Shown in pieces: positions 19,029 through 29,400 of a stretch of DNA of 64,000 nucleotides. Within the stretch, counting starts at the first letter, position 1, and the number at the start of each line of letters is the position of its first letter. Made by a program: the position numbers and the translations under genes. The notes beneath the pieces were generated by a model. It was not told the DNA's origin. It saw only the letters and a list, made by a program, of their open reading frames with translations, and did no database searches. This DNA is from Thiomonas arsenitoxydans (GTDB lineage: Bacteria > Pseudomonadota > Gammaproteobacteria > Burkholderiales > Burkholderiaceae_C): the NCBI RefSeq assembly GCF_000253115.1, contig NC_014145.1:2356001-2420000 (forward strand), written 5' to 3'.

Positions 19029-19044
19029 CGTGAGATATTTCACA
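19029..19044. promoter_or_regulatory. CRP/FNR-family binding-site candidate before the exopolysaccharide operon
   Basis: CGTGAGATATTTCACA fits TGTGA-N6-TCACA in nine of the ten defined positions. It lies 106 bases upstream of the first ATG. Possible core elements follow at 19079-19084 (TTGAAC) and 19102-19107 (CACAAT) with 17-base spacing, or TACACT at 19089-19094. Confidence 0.5.
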
Positions 19045-19149
19045 GGCAAACTCACCACAAAACCGATCAAATGAGGGCTTGAACCTCCTACACTGCCCAT
19101 CCACAATTCCGTCGTTTTCATCCTTTCTCCGACATTACAGAGGTCGAGC

Positions 19150-19767
19150 ATGTTGATCCGCAATTCCCGATTCAGTCTTTGGCGCATGGCCGCCGCCTCT
19201 ATGGCAGCCCTCCTGCTTGGCGCCTGCGCCGCGAACAACTACCCGCCCGCGCCGGAAAAAATCACCCAGGGCGCCTATCACTACAAGGTGGGCGCTGGCG
19301 ACACGCTCAATATCAACGTCTGGCGTAACCCGGATTTGTCTATGTCCATACAGGTCCGTCCGGACGGCAAAATCTCTACTCCGCTGGCGCCTGACGTTCA
19401 GGCGGCCGGCAAGACGCCGGGCGAAATCGGCCAGGAAATCGAGGCGCGGCTGTCGAAGTATGTCCGCGATCCGGTGGTGTCCGTGGTCGTGACCGGGTTT
19501 CATGGACCGTACAGCCAGCAGATCCGTATCGTCGGTCAGGCCGTGCGCCCCATCGCCATTCCCTACCGCGAAAACATGACCTTGCTCGACGTAATGATCG
19601 CCGCCGGTGGCCTGACCGAGTTTGCCGATGGCAATGCCGCTGTGCTGGAGCGCCATGGCAAAACCTACAGCATCAAGCTGGGCAACCTGCTCAAGCGCGG
19701 TGAAATGTCGGCCAACGTCCCGGTGGAGCCGGGCGATGTCATCATCATCCCGCAGAGCATGTTCTGA
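19150..19767 (+). CDS. Wza-type polysaccharide export lipoprotein
   Basis: A 205-residue outer-membrane lipoprotein (lipobox LLLGACA, Cys26) with the Poly_export domain (YHYKVGAGDTLNINVWRNPDLS) followed by a SLBB domain (IRIVGQAVRPIAIPYRENMTLLDVMIAAGG). It would form the export pore for a capsular or exopolysaccharide. Its small size and neighbours match the version found in exosortase (XrtA)-type loci. It is the first gene of a five-gene operon. Confidence 0.9.
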   Translation: MLIRNSRFSLWRMAAASMAALLLGACAANNYPPAPEKITQGAYHYKVGAGDTLNINVWRNPDLSMSIQVRPDGKISTPLAPDVQAAGKTPGEIGQEIEARLSKYVRDPVVSVVVTGFHGPYSQQIRIVGQAVRPIAIPYRENMTLLDVMIAAGGLTEFADGNAAVLERHGKTYSIKLGNLLKRGEMSANVPVEPGDVIIIPQSMF

Positions 19768-19808
19768 CCTTGCCTGTCCTTTCATTCACCCCATCCGAAT
19801 CCCGCCCC

Positions 19809-21467
19809 ATGCAGACCTCTAGCCGCAAAGTCTTGTTCGCGCTGACCCCGCTGGCCTTTTGTCTTCTGCAGGCGGGATCGGCTTGTGCGCAAGCCATTCC
19901 CGGGCTCAATCTCGCCGTGCCCGGCGGTGGGGCACTGCCTCAGCAGCTCGAAGGCGGCGAAACGCAGGGTGGGCTGCTGACACCGCTGGGAACGGCCAGT
20001 GCACCGCTCCCAGCGCGTGGCAACTTCGTCCAGCCCTCTGTGGGCATGTCGGTCGTGCAGACCAGCAATGTCTATTTCGGCTCGAACAACCCCGCGCGCT
20101 CCGACACCATCGTGAGCGTCACCCCGGGCATTGCGTTTCAAACCCTCGGGCCCGACTTGCGCACTTTCGGCAACTTTGCGCTCAATGCCCAGTATTACGC
20201 TCGCAGTAGCTACAGCAACACGGTCCTGCCCTCTGGCACTTTGGGCCTGAATGCCAGGCTGGTCGATCAATGGCTGTATTTCGATGCCGGTATCAACTCG
20301 CAACAAAACGCGTTGCTCACCATCCCGGCTCAATCCACCGGCACCGCGACCTACACCACCACCCAATACAGCCTCAGCCCATACATCGACCATCGTTTCA
20401 ACGATGATCTCCGATTGCGGGCGCGCAGCGAAAACGTCTGGACCCGCATCAGCGGCAATCAAACCGGCGCCGCTTTGAGCAACGGCCGCTATGGGAAGCA
20501 GAGCATCCGCCTAGATCGACGTCCCACCCCCCTGGGCTGGGGCCTCGATGCCAAACAAGAGGAAACGGTTTACACCGACAGCGGATCGCTTGCCGTGCGT
20601 GACGAAATCGCGCGTGCCCGGGTTCTTTATGCCTTCACGCCGCATTTTGAAGGCGGACTGATTGGCGGCTATGAGCATTACTCCACGGGCTATGCAAGCC
20701 TGGGGCACAGCATCTACGGCGCGCAGCTCAACTGGCGACCCAATGTCTTCACCCGCTTCGACGGCGTGGTGGAGCGGCGGTTTTTCGGCACGGGCTGGGA
20801 TATCAGCGCCTCGCAGCAGATTCAGCGCCTGAGTCTGCGCCTGAACTGGAACCGGGCGCCCTCGTCCTACCTCGCTTCGCTGCAGACCATTCCGTCGGGG
20901 GTGAGTTTGTCCACCCTGCTGGGTGGCATGCTCGCCTCGCAGTACCCCGACCCTGCCGCTCGTGCGCAGGCGGTGCAAAACCTGCTGGCCGTCACCGGTC
21001 TGCCCGCCACCCTGCCCAACGCTGTCAACTATTACACCCAGTCTGCCACCCTGCAAGACACCCTGACCTTGACCGGGGTCTTGCTCGCGCAGCGCAACAG
21101 TTACACCGTCTCGGTGTTTCACACCAAAACGCAAGACCTGATCCTGCCCGGCTCACCCCCTTTGAACAATCTGCTGCTCGCCTCGGCTGACTATGTTCAA
21201 AACGGTATCGGCCTGAGCTACGGACGGCGCCTCACCCCGGTGATGAGTCTGAACGTCGGCCTGCTACGTGCTTTGAGCACAGGGTTTGGTCCCAATGAAG
21301 GGGTCAGCACCCGCCAGACCACATTCATCGTGCAACTCAGTCGGCGCCTTTCCCCGCAGACCATCCTGGTTCTCGGCGCACGCAGGCAACTGCTCGATAC
21401 CGCCAATAGCGGCATCCTCAGCGCAAACGAATCGGCGGTTTATGCCGGTGTCACCCATCAGTTTTGA
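19809..21467 (+). CDS. Outer-membrane beta-barrel protein of exosortase-type polysaccharide loci
   Basis: A 552-residue protein with a signal peptide (cleavage near SACA-QA), alternating hydrophobic/polar strands throughout and a terminal Phe (GVTHQF), the beta-barrel assembly signal. It resembles the PEP-CTERM-associated outer-membrane proteins (TIGR03016 type) that sit in this position. The ATG at 19809 places the signal peptide correctly; an upstream in-frame TTG is ignored. The likely role is secretion or surface retention of the polysaccharide. Confidence 0.8.
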   Translation: MQTSSRKVLFALTPLAFCLLQAGSACAQAIPGLNLAVPGGGALPQQLEGGETQGGLLTPLGTASAPLPARGNFVQPSVGMSVVQTSNVYFGSNNPARSDTIVSVTPGIAFQTLGPDLRTFGNFALNAQYYARSSYSNTVLPSGTLGLNARLVDQWLYFDAGINSQQNALLTIPAQSTGTATYTTTQYSLSPYIDHRFNDDLRLRARSENVWTRISGNQTGAALSNGRYGKQSIRLDRRPTPLGWGLDAKQEETVYTDSGSLAVRDEIARARVLYAFTPHFEGGLIGGYEHYSTGYASLGHSIYGAQLNWRPNVFTRFDGVVERRFFGTGWDISASQQIQRLSLRLNWNRAPSSYLASLQTIPSGVSLSTLLGGMLASQYPDPAARAQAVQNLLAVTGLPATLPNAVNYYTQSATLQDTLTLTGVLLAQRNSYTVSVFHTKTQDLILPGSPPLNNLLLASADYVQNGIGLSYGRRLTPVMSLNVGLLRALSTGFGPNEGVSTRQTTFIVQLSRRLSPQTILVLGARRQLLDTANSGILSANESAVYAGVTHQF

Positions 21468-21476
21468 ATCAGGCTC

Positions 21477-23624
21477 ATGTACGCAGCGCACTTCGGCCTG
21501 AGCGCCCCGCCCTTCCAGCTCAACCCAGACCCCAGCTTTCTGTTCGAGAGCAAGGGACACAACTACGCCCACCAATATCTGCGCTTTGGCGCGATGCAGG
21601 GCGAAGGGTTCATCATCGTCACGGGAGAAATCGGCGCGGGCAAAACCACCCTGGTGCGCGCGCTTCTCAATGAGCTTGATCCGACCAAGGTCGCCGCGGC
21701 CCAGATCGTCAGCACCCAACTCGAAGCCGAAGATTTACTGCGCGCGGTGGCCAACGCCTTTGGCGTGCCGTCCAAAAACGCGTCCAAGGCCGAGTTGCTG
21801 GCCGCGCTCGAAGCGCATTTCACCACCCTGATGCTGCAGAACCGTCGTGCCCTGCTGGTCATCGACGAAGCGCAGAACCTGAATGCGGCGGCCATTGAAG
21901 AGTTGCGCATGTTGTCCAACTTCCAGTATGGCAACCGCGCGCTGCTGCAAAGCTATCTCGTCGGGCAACCTGAACTGCGCGAGGTGTTGCGCGCACCCAA
22001 TCTGGAGCAACTGCGTCAGCGCATCATCGCCAGTTGCCACATCGGCCCGATGGACTCGGACGAAACCCGCGCCTACATCATCCACCGCCTCAAGCGAGTC
22101 GGCTGGACGGGGCGCCCGCAATTCGACGATGCCGCTTTCGCTTCGGTACACGACTGGACGGGCGGGTTGCCGCGGCGCATCAATATGTTGTGCAACCGCC
22201 TGCTGCTCTCGGCCTTTCTCGACAACACCGACCAGATCGACGCTGCGCGCGTCGACACCGTGGCCCGCGAAATTCGCGAGGAGATCGGCGGCCTGCTGCG
22301 CCCTGCCGATCCAACCGAACCGCAGGCCCCCACCATCACCGCGCCGGTACAGCGAACCGCTCCCGCCGCACCTGAGCCGCCCATCCAGACGGACACCGCT
22401 TCGAGTCTGCCCGTTTTGCGCGATGTCGCCGAAGCCCTCACCCGCGCACCTGCGCCACCCAAACCGGGCGAGCCCGGCCCGCTGCTCTGCATCGCCCAAA
22501 CCCTGGAAGATCGCATCGCCCTGCACCCGCTGATGCAAAAAATGCGGGCCTATTCCGGCTTGCCCCAACCCGTGCTGGTCGGGCTGGAACAACTGTCTTC
22601 TTCCGCCATCGCCAACGACCCGGCACTGGCCGAAATCGATCTCGCCCTGCTGCCTGACGCGCAGGATGAGCGGCCCAGTCTTGCGGTCTGGGTGAATTGG
22701 CTCGATCAGATTTTCACCACCTACCGACCCGCCGCGGTGCTCACGTTCGCAGACAGCGATGCCGCCCTTGCGGCCGGCCTGATGGCCCAGCGCCAAAAGA
22801 TCTCGCATGCGCATATCGAGTCCGGCCTGCGTCATGGCCAGCGTGCCGATGCGCAAGAAATCGACCGCATCGTCATTGATCAACTGACCGATCTGCATCT
22901 GACCCTGGGGACGGGCTGCGCCGATACGCTGACGCATGACGGCATTCCTCCCGCATCCATCCGCGTGGTGGGCAACCTGCGGATCGATGCCGTCGTGCAG
23001 GGCCTGGCCAGTGCACCAGACCCCAAGCTGTTCGCCACGGAAATCGGGGTGCCCAAGACCTATCTCTCCAACCCCCAGGGCTATGCGCTGCTGCTGCTCG
23101 AAGACGCTGAGTGGGCCACTTCGCGCGACAAGATGATCGACATGCTGGCCAACGCCAAGCGCCTGAGCCGCATCCTTCCTGTCATCTGGCCGATGCCGAC
23201 CGCCCTGCACAGCCGCCTGCTGCAATACGGTTTGAGCAACTCCCTGCGAGGTTCGCGCGTGGCCTGCGTGCCCGAACAGCCTTTCGGGCAGACGCTGGCC
23301 CTACTCAGCAAGGCCACCTGCCTATTGACAGACCGCGCCAATCTGCAGGATGCCAGCTCCTATCTCGCCGTCCCCTGCCTGACCCTGAAAGACTACTGCG
23401 CGCGCACCCAAACCCTCAAGCAGGGCAGCAACCAGCTCGTCGGGCGAGATTTCCGTCGCATCTTCCAGGCCATGGGTGACATTCTGGAAGGCGACAAAAA
23501 AGCCCGTCCCAACCCGTTCGAGGACGATGGCAAAGCCTCCGAGCGCATCGCTCAGGCGCTTGAAACCTGGCTGATGACTCAGTGGGAAAACCAGGTGCTC
23601 GAAACCCTGGAGACCCAGGCATGA
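21477..23624 (+). CDS. ExeA/XrtA-type AAA ATPase fused to a UDP-GlcNAc 2-epimerase-like domain
   Basis: A 715-residue two-part protein. Residues 1-275 are the secretion-type ATPase seen in exosortase polysaccharide loci: MYAAHFGLSAPPF, Walker A GEIGAGKTT (50-58), Walker B ALLVIDEAQN and the TGGLPRRINMLCNRLLL sensor. A Pro-rich linker follows. Residues from about 340 to 690 align by eye with WecB-type epimerases, including HIESGLRHG near 447, VVGNLRIDAVVQ, and LLTDRANLQDASSYLAVPCL near 617. The catalytic His motif (LHRAEN in WecB) reads LEDAEW near 541 and the SGG of the nucleotide loop is lost. The second domain is therefore probably not an active epimerase and may instead bind a sugar nucleotide or polysaccharide. 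The plain ATPase of this family is usually about half this length. Confidence 0.82.
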   Translation: MYAAHFGLSAPPFQLNPDPSFLFESKGHNYAHQYLRFGAMQGEGFIIVTGEIGAGKTTLVRALLNELDPTKVAAAQIVSTQLEAEDLLRAVANAFGVPSKNASKAELLAALEAHFTTLMLQNRRALLVIDEAQNLNAAAIEELRMLSNFQYGNRALLQSYLVGQPELREVLRAPNLEQLRQRIIASCHIGPMDSDETRAYIIHRLKRVGWTGRPQFDDAAFASVHDWTGGLPRRINMLCNRLLLSAFLDNTDQIDAARVDTVAREIREEIGGLLRPADPTEPQAPTITAPVQRTAPAAPEPPIQTDTASSLPVLRDVAEALTRAPAPPKPGEPGPLLCIAQTLEDRIALHPLMQKMRAYSGLPQPVLVGLEQLSSSAIANDPALAEIDLALLPDAQDERPSLAVWVNWLDQIFTTYRPAAVLTFADSDAALAAGLMAQRQKISHAHIESGLRHGQRADAQEIDRIVIDQLTDLHLTLGTGCADTLTHDGIPPASIRVVGNLRIDAVVQGLASAPDPKLFATEIGVPKTYLSNPQGYALLLLEDAEWATSRDKMIDMLANAKRLSRILPVIWPMPTALHSRLLQYGLSNSLRGSRVACVPEQPFGQTLALLSKATCLLTDRANLQDASSYLAVPCLTLKDYCARTQTLKQGSNQLVGRDFRRIFQAMGDILEGDKKARPNPFEDDGKASERIAQALETWLMTQWENQVLETLETQA

Positions 23625-23676
23625 CGCACATAACGCCACGAGTCCACAGCCGCACTTCACTCTGAAAAGCCACATC

Positions 23677-25284
23677 ATGAACGATTTACTACGTCCCTTG
23701 TTCAACCTCCTGCCCGGCATGTGGGACAGGCGCTGGATCGGACTGCTCACCGCGTGGGTCATCATGGCGCTGGGCGGTATCGGCGTGGCCATGTTCCACG
23801 AGCGCTATATGGCGTCAGCGCGCGTTTATGTGGACACGCAAACCCTGCTCAAACCGCTGATGCAAGGCCTGACCGTGCAGCCCAATATCGACGATCAGGT
23901 CGCGATGGTGGCCCGCACCTTGCTCGCCCGCCCCAATCTGGAGCGGCTGGTGCGTGAAAAACATCTCGCGGTCGATGATGGTCAGCCCGAATCGGTCAAC
24001 CGCACCGTCGATCAACTGCTCAAGAGCATCAAGCTCGGCATCAACGCGCGGGAGAATCTCTACAGCGTCAGCTATGTCAACAGCGATCCGCAGGTTGCGC
24101 TCGGCGTCGTCAAAGATCTGGTGAACATGTTCCTCACCTCGGGCATTGGCGGCAAGCAGCAAGACACCCAGCAGGCGCTCAACTTTCTCGATGCCCAGGT
24201 CGCCGACTATGGCCGCCAGCTCAGTGCCGCCGAACAAAAGCTCAAAGACTTCAAGACCCAGCATCCCGGCTATTCCGGTGCGGCGAATGTCGACTACTAC
24301 ACCCGAGTCAACCAGGCCTCCGACCAACTCTCCCAGCTTCAGGGCCAGCTCAGCGCCGCGATTGCCGCGCGCAATGCCATCAGCGGCCAGATGCGCGGCG
24401 AATCTCCCACCATCAGCGTGACATCGCCCTATATGGCTGCCGCCGCTGGCCCCGCGGCGCCCGGCGTTCCTGCGTCCGTGCTCGATGTGGACCGGCGCAT
24501 TCAGGAGCAGCGCGCGCGGCTCGACGATCTATTGCAGCGCTACACCAACGATTATCCCGATGTCATTTCTGCGCGCCAAACCCTGGCCCGGCTGGAAGCG
24601 GAAAGAAAATCACGCTTGAAGGCCGCCGCGGAACATCCCGCGCAAGCCGCTGAACAAGCGCCGATGGCTGCCAACACCATCAGCACCGCCAACCCGGCCT
24701 ACCAGCAGCTGCGCGTGCAGGTCGCACAGGCCGACGCCAACGTGGCCTCGCTTCAAGCCCAGGTGGGCGAGGCTCAGGCACGGTTGGCCGAGCTGCGCAG
24801 TCAGGCCAACAAAATGCCCGCGCTCGACCAGCAATATGCCGAACTCATGCGCGGCTACGACGTGATTCGCAAGAGCTACGACGATCTGGTGGCGCGACGT
24901 CAGTCTGCCGGGCTGACGCAAAGCGTCGATGCTTCTTCGCAGCTTGCCGTGTTCCGCGTGGTCGATCCCCCGCGTGTGGAGCAGCGTCCGCTGTTCCCGA
25001 GCAAGCCCATGCTCATCGCTCTGCTGGTGTTTTTTGCACTGGCCTGCGGAGTGGCGGCAAGTTTCATCGTCTCGCAGATCATGCCGACCTATCACAGCCC
25101 GCGCCACCTGCGCGAAACCATCGACCGCCCCGTGCTCGGCAGCATCTCCCTGCTGAACTCGCCCGAAATTCTCAGCCACGACAAACGGAACAATATCAAT
25201 CTCGCGCTGGGTATCGCCGGACTCGTGCTGATCGGGCTGCTCTGGGCCATCTGGGCCCATTTCACGCGGCAGCCCGGCGTTTAA
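23677..25284 (+). CDS. Polysaccharide chain-length determinant (Wzz/Wzc-N type)
   Basis: A 535-residue inner-membrane protein: N-terminal helix near residues 20-40, a large periplasmic part with coiled coil (about 150-400), and a second membrane pair near 445-465 and 512-530. The conserved YMASARVYVDTQTLLKPLMQGL and the Pro-rich FPSKPMLIALLVFF junction match exosortase-locus chain-length proteins (TIGR03007 type). It lacks the kinase domain, which is a separate protein encoded next. It controls polymer length and links export to the tyrosine kinase. Confidence 0.87.
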   Translation: MNDLLRPLFNLLPGMWDRRWIGLLTAWVIMALGGIGVAMFHERYMASARVYVDTQTLLKPLMQGLTVQPNIDDQVAMVARTLLARPNLERLVREKHLAVDDGQPESVNRTVDQLLKSIKLGINARENLYSVSYVNSDPQVALGVVKDLVNMFLTSGIGGKQQDTQQALNFLDAQVADYGRQLSAAEQKLKDFKTQHPGYSGAANVDYYTRVNQASDQLSQLQGQLSAAIAARNAISGQMRGESPTISVTSPYMAAAAGPAAPGVPASVLDVDRRIQEQRARLDDLLQRYTNDYPDVISARQTLARLEAERKSRLKAAAEHPAQAAEQAPMAANTISTANPAYQQLRVQVAQADANVASLQAQVGEAQARLAELRSQANKMPALDQQYAELMRGYDVIRKSYDDLVARRQSAGLTQSVDASSQLAVFRVVDPPRVEQRPLFPSKPMLIALLVFFALACGVAASFIVSQIMPTYHSPRHLRETIDRPVLGSISLLNSPEILSHDKRNNINLALGIAGLVLIGLLWAIWAHFTRQPGV

Positions 25285-25293
25285 GGAAACACC

Positions 25294-26244
25294 ATGAGCA
25301 CCATTGAACAAGCCGTCAAGCGTCTCGAGGAACTCCGCACCGCCGGAGTCGATGTCCTCTGGAAGCCCGAATCCGCCGCTGAAGTCGCCCCAACTGCGCC
25401 CTCGCCCTCACCTTTTGCAACCGCGCCCGCTGGCGCCGCGAGTACGCAACCCCATACCGCCCCAACCCAGCCGACCGAGGCCGCCAAACACACGGCGAAG
25501 CCACAAGACATGGGCACGCGCTCGAAGCAGGTCGAGATCGACCTGAACAAGCTGGCGGCTCAGGGCTATATCGTGCCGCACGCCACCCGCTCGCTGCTGG
25601 TCGATGAGTTCCGCGTAGTCAAGCGGCCGCTGCTTGCCAACGTCACCGGGGCCGCCTCGGCCAAGATCGACCGGCCCAATCTCATCATGGTCACCAGCTC
25701 GCTGCCGGGCGAAGGCAAGACCTTCGTGGCGGCCAACCTCGCCATGAGCATCGCCGCCGAGCTGAACCACACGGTGCTGCTGGTCGACGCCGATCCTTCG
25801 CGCAGCAGCCTGCTCGAACGCCTGGGCATTCCCCCGGCGCAGGGTTTGATCGACAAACTGCTCAACCCCGAGCTAGATCTGTCCGATCTCATCCTCGCGA
25901 CCAACGTCCCCAAGCTCGCCGTGCTGCCCGTGGGCACACCCAACGCGCAAGCCACCGAGCTGTTTGCCAGCGCCACCATGGACCTGCTGCTCGAAGAAAT
26001 GGCGCACCGCTACCGCGACCGCGTCATCATTCTCGACGCACCGCCGCTGCTGCCCTCCGCCGAAGCACGCGCGCTGTCGTTGCACGCCGGGCAGATTCTT
26101 TTCGTCGTACAAGCCGGGCGCACCCATCAAGGCACGGTGCAGCAGTCACTCAGTCTGCTGCAAGATCATCCCATGGTCTTCACCCTGCTCAACCAGAGCC
26201 GCGGGCCAAAGGCCGGGTCGCCCTACGGGTACTACGCCTATTGA
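25294..26244 (+). CDS. Tyrosine autokinase of the polysaccharide locus (CpsD/Wzc-C type)
   Basis: A 316-residue BY-kinase. A disordered Ala/Pro-rich N-terminal stretch (30-75) is followed by Walker A SSLPGEGKT (135-143), Walker A' VLLVDADPSRSS and Walker B VIILDAPPLLPSAEA. A Tyr cluster YGYYAY ends the chain and would be the autophosphorylation site. It pairs with the chain-length protein nine bases upstream. The family version is the PEP-CTERM/XrtA-associated tyrosine kinase. A strong terminator follows. Confidence 0.9.
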   Translation: MSTIEQAVKRLEELRTAGVDVLWKPESAAEVAPTAPSPSPFATAPAGAASTQPHTAPTQPTEAAKHTAKPQDMGTRSKQVEIDLNKLAAQGYIVPHATRSLLVDEFRVVKRPLLANVTGAASAKIDRPNLIMVTSSLPGEGKTFVAANLAMSIAAELNHTVLLVDADPSRSSLLERLGIPPAQGLIDKLLNPELDLSDLILATNVPKLAVLPVGTPNAQATELFASATMDLLLEEMAHRYRDRVIILDAPPLLPSAEARALSLHAGQILFVVQAGRTHQGTVQQSLSLLQDHPMVFTLLNQSRGPKAGSPYGYYAY

Positions 26245-26267
26245 TCGCTCGCGATATCCTGCACCGC

Positions 26268-26303
26268 GCCCCAAGACTCCCTCAGGTCTTGGGGCGTTTT
26301 TTT
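26268..26303 (+). terminator. Rho-independent terminator of the exopolysaccharide operon
   Basis: A perfect 10-base stem, GCCCCAAGAC (26268-26277) with GTCTTGGGGC (26286-26295), an eight-base loop, and seven T at 26297-26303. It separates the polysaccharide genes from the NRPS/PKS operon. Confidence 0.92.
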
Positions 26304-26473
26304 GACCTTCTTTTTTGCCTTTCAGGTGGAAAATTCACGCCTACCGTGATTGATTTCTCGCCCTCCCCTGCTTGGGTACTAGGCAAGCGGGCTCTGGCGC
26401 AGTGGAATATCACTCTATGGAAAAGCCTGTCGAACGGGGGGTTCGCGCAGCGTTTCCATTCTTGGTGGAAATC

Positions 26474-29400
26474 ATGCACAGCCCTTCAAACAACGGCAGT
26501 CCTCATTCCCGGCTAGGCGATTTGACGGCAATCGTCCCGGAATCGCTGCGCAAACCCTTTCGTCTCGATTTGCCAATACAGGGCCTACCCTCCGAAATCG
26601 CGATGGCCGCAGCGGCCATCACACTGCAACGGCTGTGCGGCCCGGGCGCAGGTCTGCTGGTGCTGTCGCGGCAAGCCGCGCCCTTTCTCCTGGCCGCCTT
26701 GCCAGATGAGGCAGGCCTGCGCGTCATCGAGCGTGCGGGTGATGAACTCTCCGAGCGTTCCGCCCCACCAGTGCCGGAAGCGGTCGATCTGATCTGGCTC
26801 GCCGATCCAGCCGCGGAAGGCGACGCGGCCAGCCGCTACCCCTCCGCACTCATTCTGACTCTCGAACCGCAACAGCACGCCCTGCAGATCCTCTCCTCCG
26901 GGCTTTACCCCGAAGAATTCGTCCGGTCGTTACTCCACACCATCGACATCGTGGCGCGCGCTCTCCAAGCCGATCCGACCCAGCACGTCCAGCAGATCGC
27001 GCTGCTCGACGACGACCAGCACGCCGAACTCCTGGCGCTTAACCCCGACTTCCGCGCAGCCCCCGCCAGCCCCAGTGTGCAGGCCCGCTTCAGCGAGATG
27101 CAAGCCCGGCACCCTGAGGCGACCGCCGTGCGCTGGCATGACGGGCAATGGAGCTACGCCCAACTCAACGCCCAAGCCCGGGCCGTGGCGGCCGCGCTGC
27201 AGGGGCAGGGCGTGGCGCCGGGCGATGTCGTCGCGCTCTGTCTTGATCGATCGCCAGTCGCCATCGCCTCGGTGCTCGGCATGCTGATGATCGGGGCCGC
27301 CTATCTGCCTATCGACCCGAAATTCCCCCCGGAGCGCGTGGCCTTCATGGTGCAAGACGCGGGAGCGCGGCTCGCCCTGGTCCAGCCCGATACCGCTGCG
27401 CCGTTTCCAGCCAAGCTCCAGACCCTCGATCCCCAAGACCTGTTCGGCAACGCCAGCGCGCCTCAGCTGAGCGGCGACGTGCCGAGCGCGCCCGACGCGC
27501 TGGCCTATGTGATGTACACCTCCGGCTCCACCGGAGAACCCAAGGGCATCACCATTGCGCACCGCGCCATCCTGCGCCTGGTGGTCGATGCCACGTTCAT
27601 GCCGCTCGACGCCTCGACCGTCATGCTGCACGCCGCGCCGCTGGGTTTCGATGCCTCCACGCTCGAAATCTGGGGGCCTCTGCTCAATGGCGGCTGCTGC
27701 GTGCTGCATGACGAGTCCATTCCCACCGGCCCCGGCATCGCCCGCAGCATCGCGCGTCACGGGGTGCGCAGCGCCTGGCTGACGGCGGCGCTGTTCAACG
27801 CCATCGTCGATGACGATCCCCACTGGTTCACCGGTCTGAGCCACCTGCTCACCGGGGGCGAAGCCCTGTCGGTCGCCCACGTTCGCCGTGCGCTCGAAGC
27901 ACTGCCGCAGACCGCCCTGATCAACGGTTATGGCCCCACCGAGTGCACCACTTTCACGGCCACCTATCGCATTCCGCATGCGCTGCCGCCCGACACCCTG
28001 ACCATCCCCATCGGCTACCCCATCCAGGACACGTATGTGCTCATCCGCTCGGCCACTGGCGCGCTGCTGCCCCGGGGCATGGTGGGCGAGCTGTGCGTGG
28101 GTGGGCGTGGCGTCGCTCGGGGCTATCTCAACCGGGCCGAGCTGAGCGCCGAACGCTTCGTGACCGACCCGCTCGATGCCCAAGGCAGGCTCTATCGCAC
28201 CGGCGATCTGGTTCGCTGGCGCTCGGATGGCGCGCTGGAGTTCATCGGCCGCGTCGATGGCCAGATCAAGATTCGCGGCTACCGCATCGAGCTCGGCGAA
28301 ATCGAAGCCGCCCTGGCCGCTCAGCCCGGCGTGCAAGCCTGCGCGGTCGCCCTGCATACCGACCCCGCGCTCGGCCCGCAGCTGGTCGGCTATGTCGTCG
28401 CCCAGGGCGGCGCGCCGCTTGATCTCGGCGCGGTACGCCGCGCGCTCGCCGCCCGGCTGCCCGATTACATGACCCCCGCGCACCTGATCGCGCTCGCACG
28501 TCTGCCCGTCACCCTCAACGGCAAGCTCGATCGCAAGGCCCTGCCCGCACCGACGCGCGCTGCCAAGGCGGGTACTGCAGCCCCGGCGGAATCACCCGGG
28601 GTGACCCAAGAAGTTGCCACGGTCTTCGCCGAGGTGCTGGGTCTGGATCGCGTTAGCCCGTCGGACAATTTCTTCACCCTCGGCGGCAATTCCCTGCTGG
28701 TTCTGCGTGCCCTGGCCGCGCTTCGCCAGCGCGGGCACGGCGAACTCAGCGTGGCCGCGTTTTTCGGCGATCCGACGCCGCGCGGCATCGCCGCACACAT
28801 CGGCGGACAGGTCGGCATCGCGGCCAATCGTCTCACCGCCGCCCACTGCAGTGAACCTCAGGGCGAAACCCTGCGCGACGAGCCCATCGCCATCATCGGC
28901 ATGGCCGGACGCTTCCCCGGCGCGCCGACGGTGGAGGCCTTCTGGGACATGCTCGACGAAGGCCGCGAGGGCATCCGCTTTTTCCACCCCGACGAACTCG
29001 ACCCTTCCATTCCCGCCGCGCTGCGCGCCGATACGGCCTACGTCGCCGCGCGCGGCGTGCTGCAGGGCGTGGCCGATTTCGATACCGCCTTCTTCGGCAT
29101 CAGCCCGCTCGAAGCCGAACTGATGGACCCGCAGCAGCGCGTGTTCCTCGAGCTGTGCTGGGAATGCATGGAGCGAGCGGGCCATGTGCCGGGCCAGACC
29201 GCCACGCCCGTGGGCGTGTTTGCCGGCATGTACAACGCTACCTATTTTCAGCGCCATGTCAGCGCCCATCCCGACAAGGTGCAACGCCTGGGCGAGTTCC
29301 AGGTCATGCTCGCCAACGAGAAGGACTACATCGCCACCCGCACCGCCAACCGGCTCGATCTCACCGGCCCGGCGGTCAGCGTGCATACCGGCTGCTCCAC

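Noticed and set aside
26372..26473. Earlier in-frame starts of the megasynthase (TTG at 26372, ATG at 26417)
   Set aside because: The TTG has no ribosome-binding site and the ATG at 26417 is poorly spaced; 26474 has GGTGGA close by. The ATG at 26417 stays possible.
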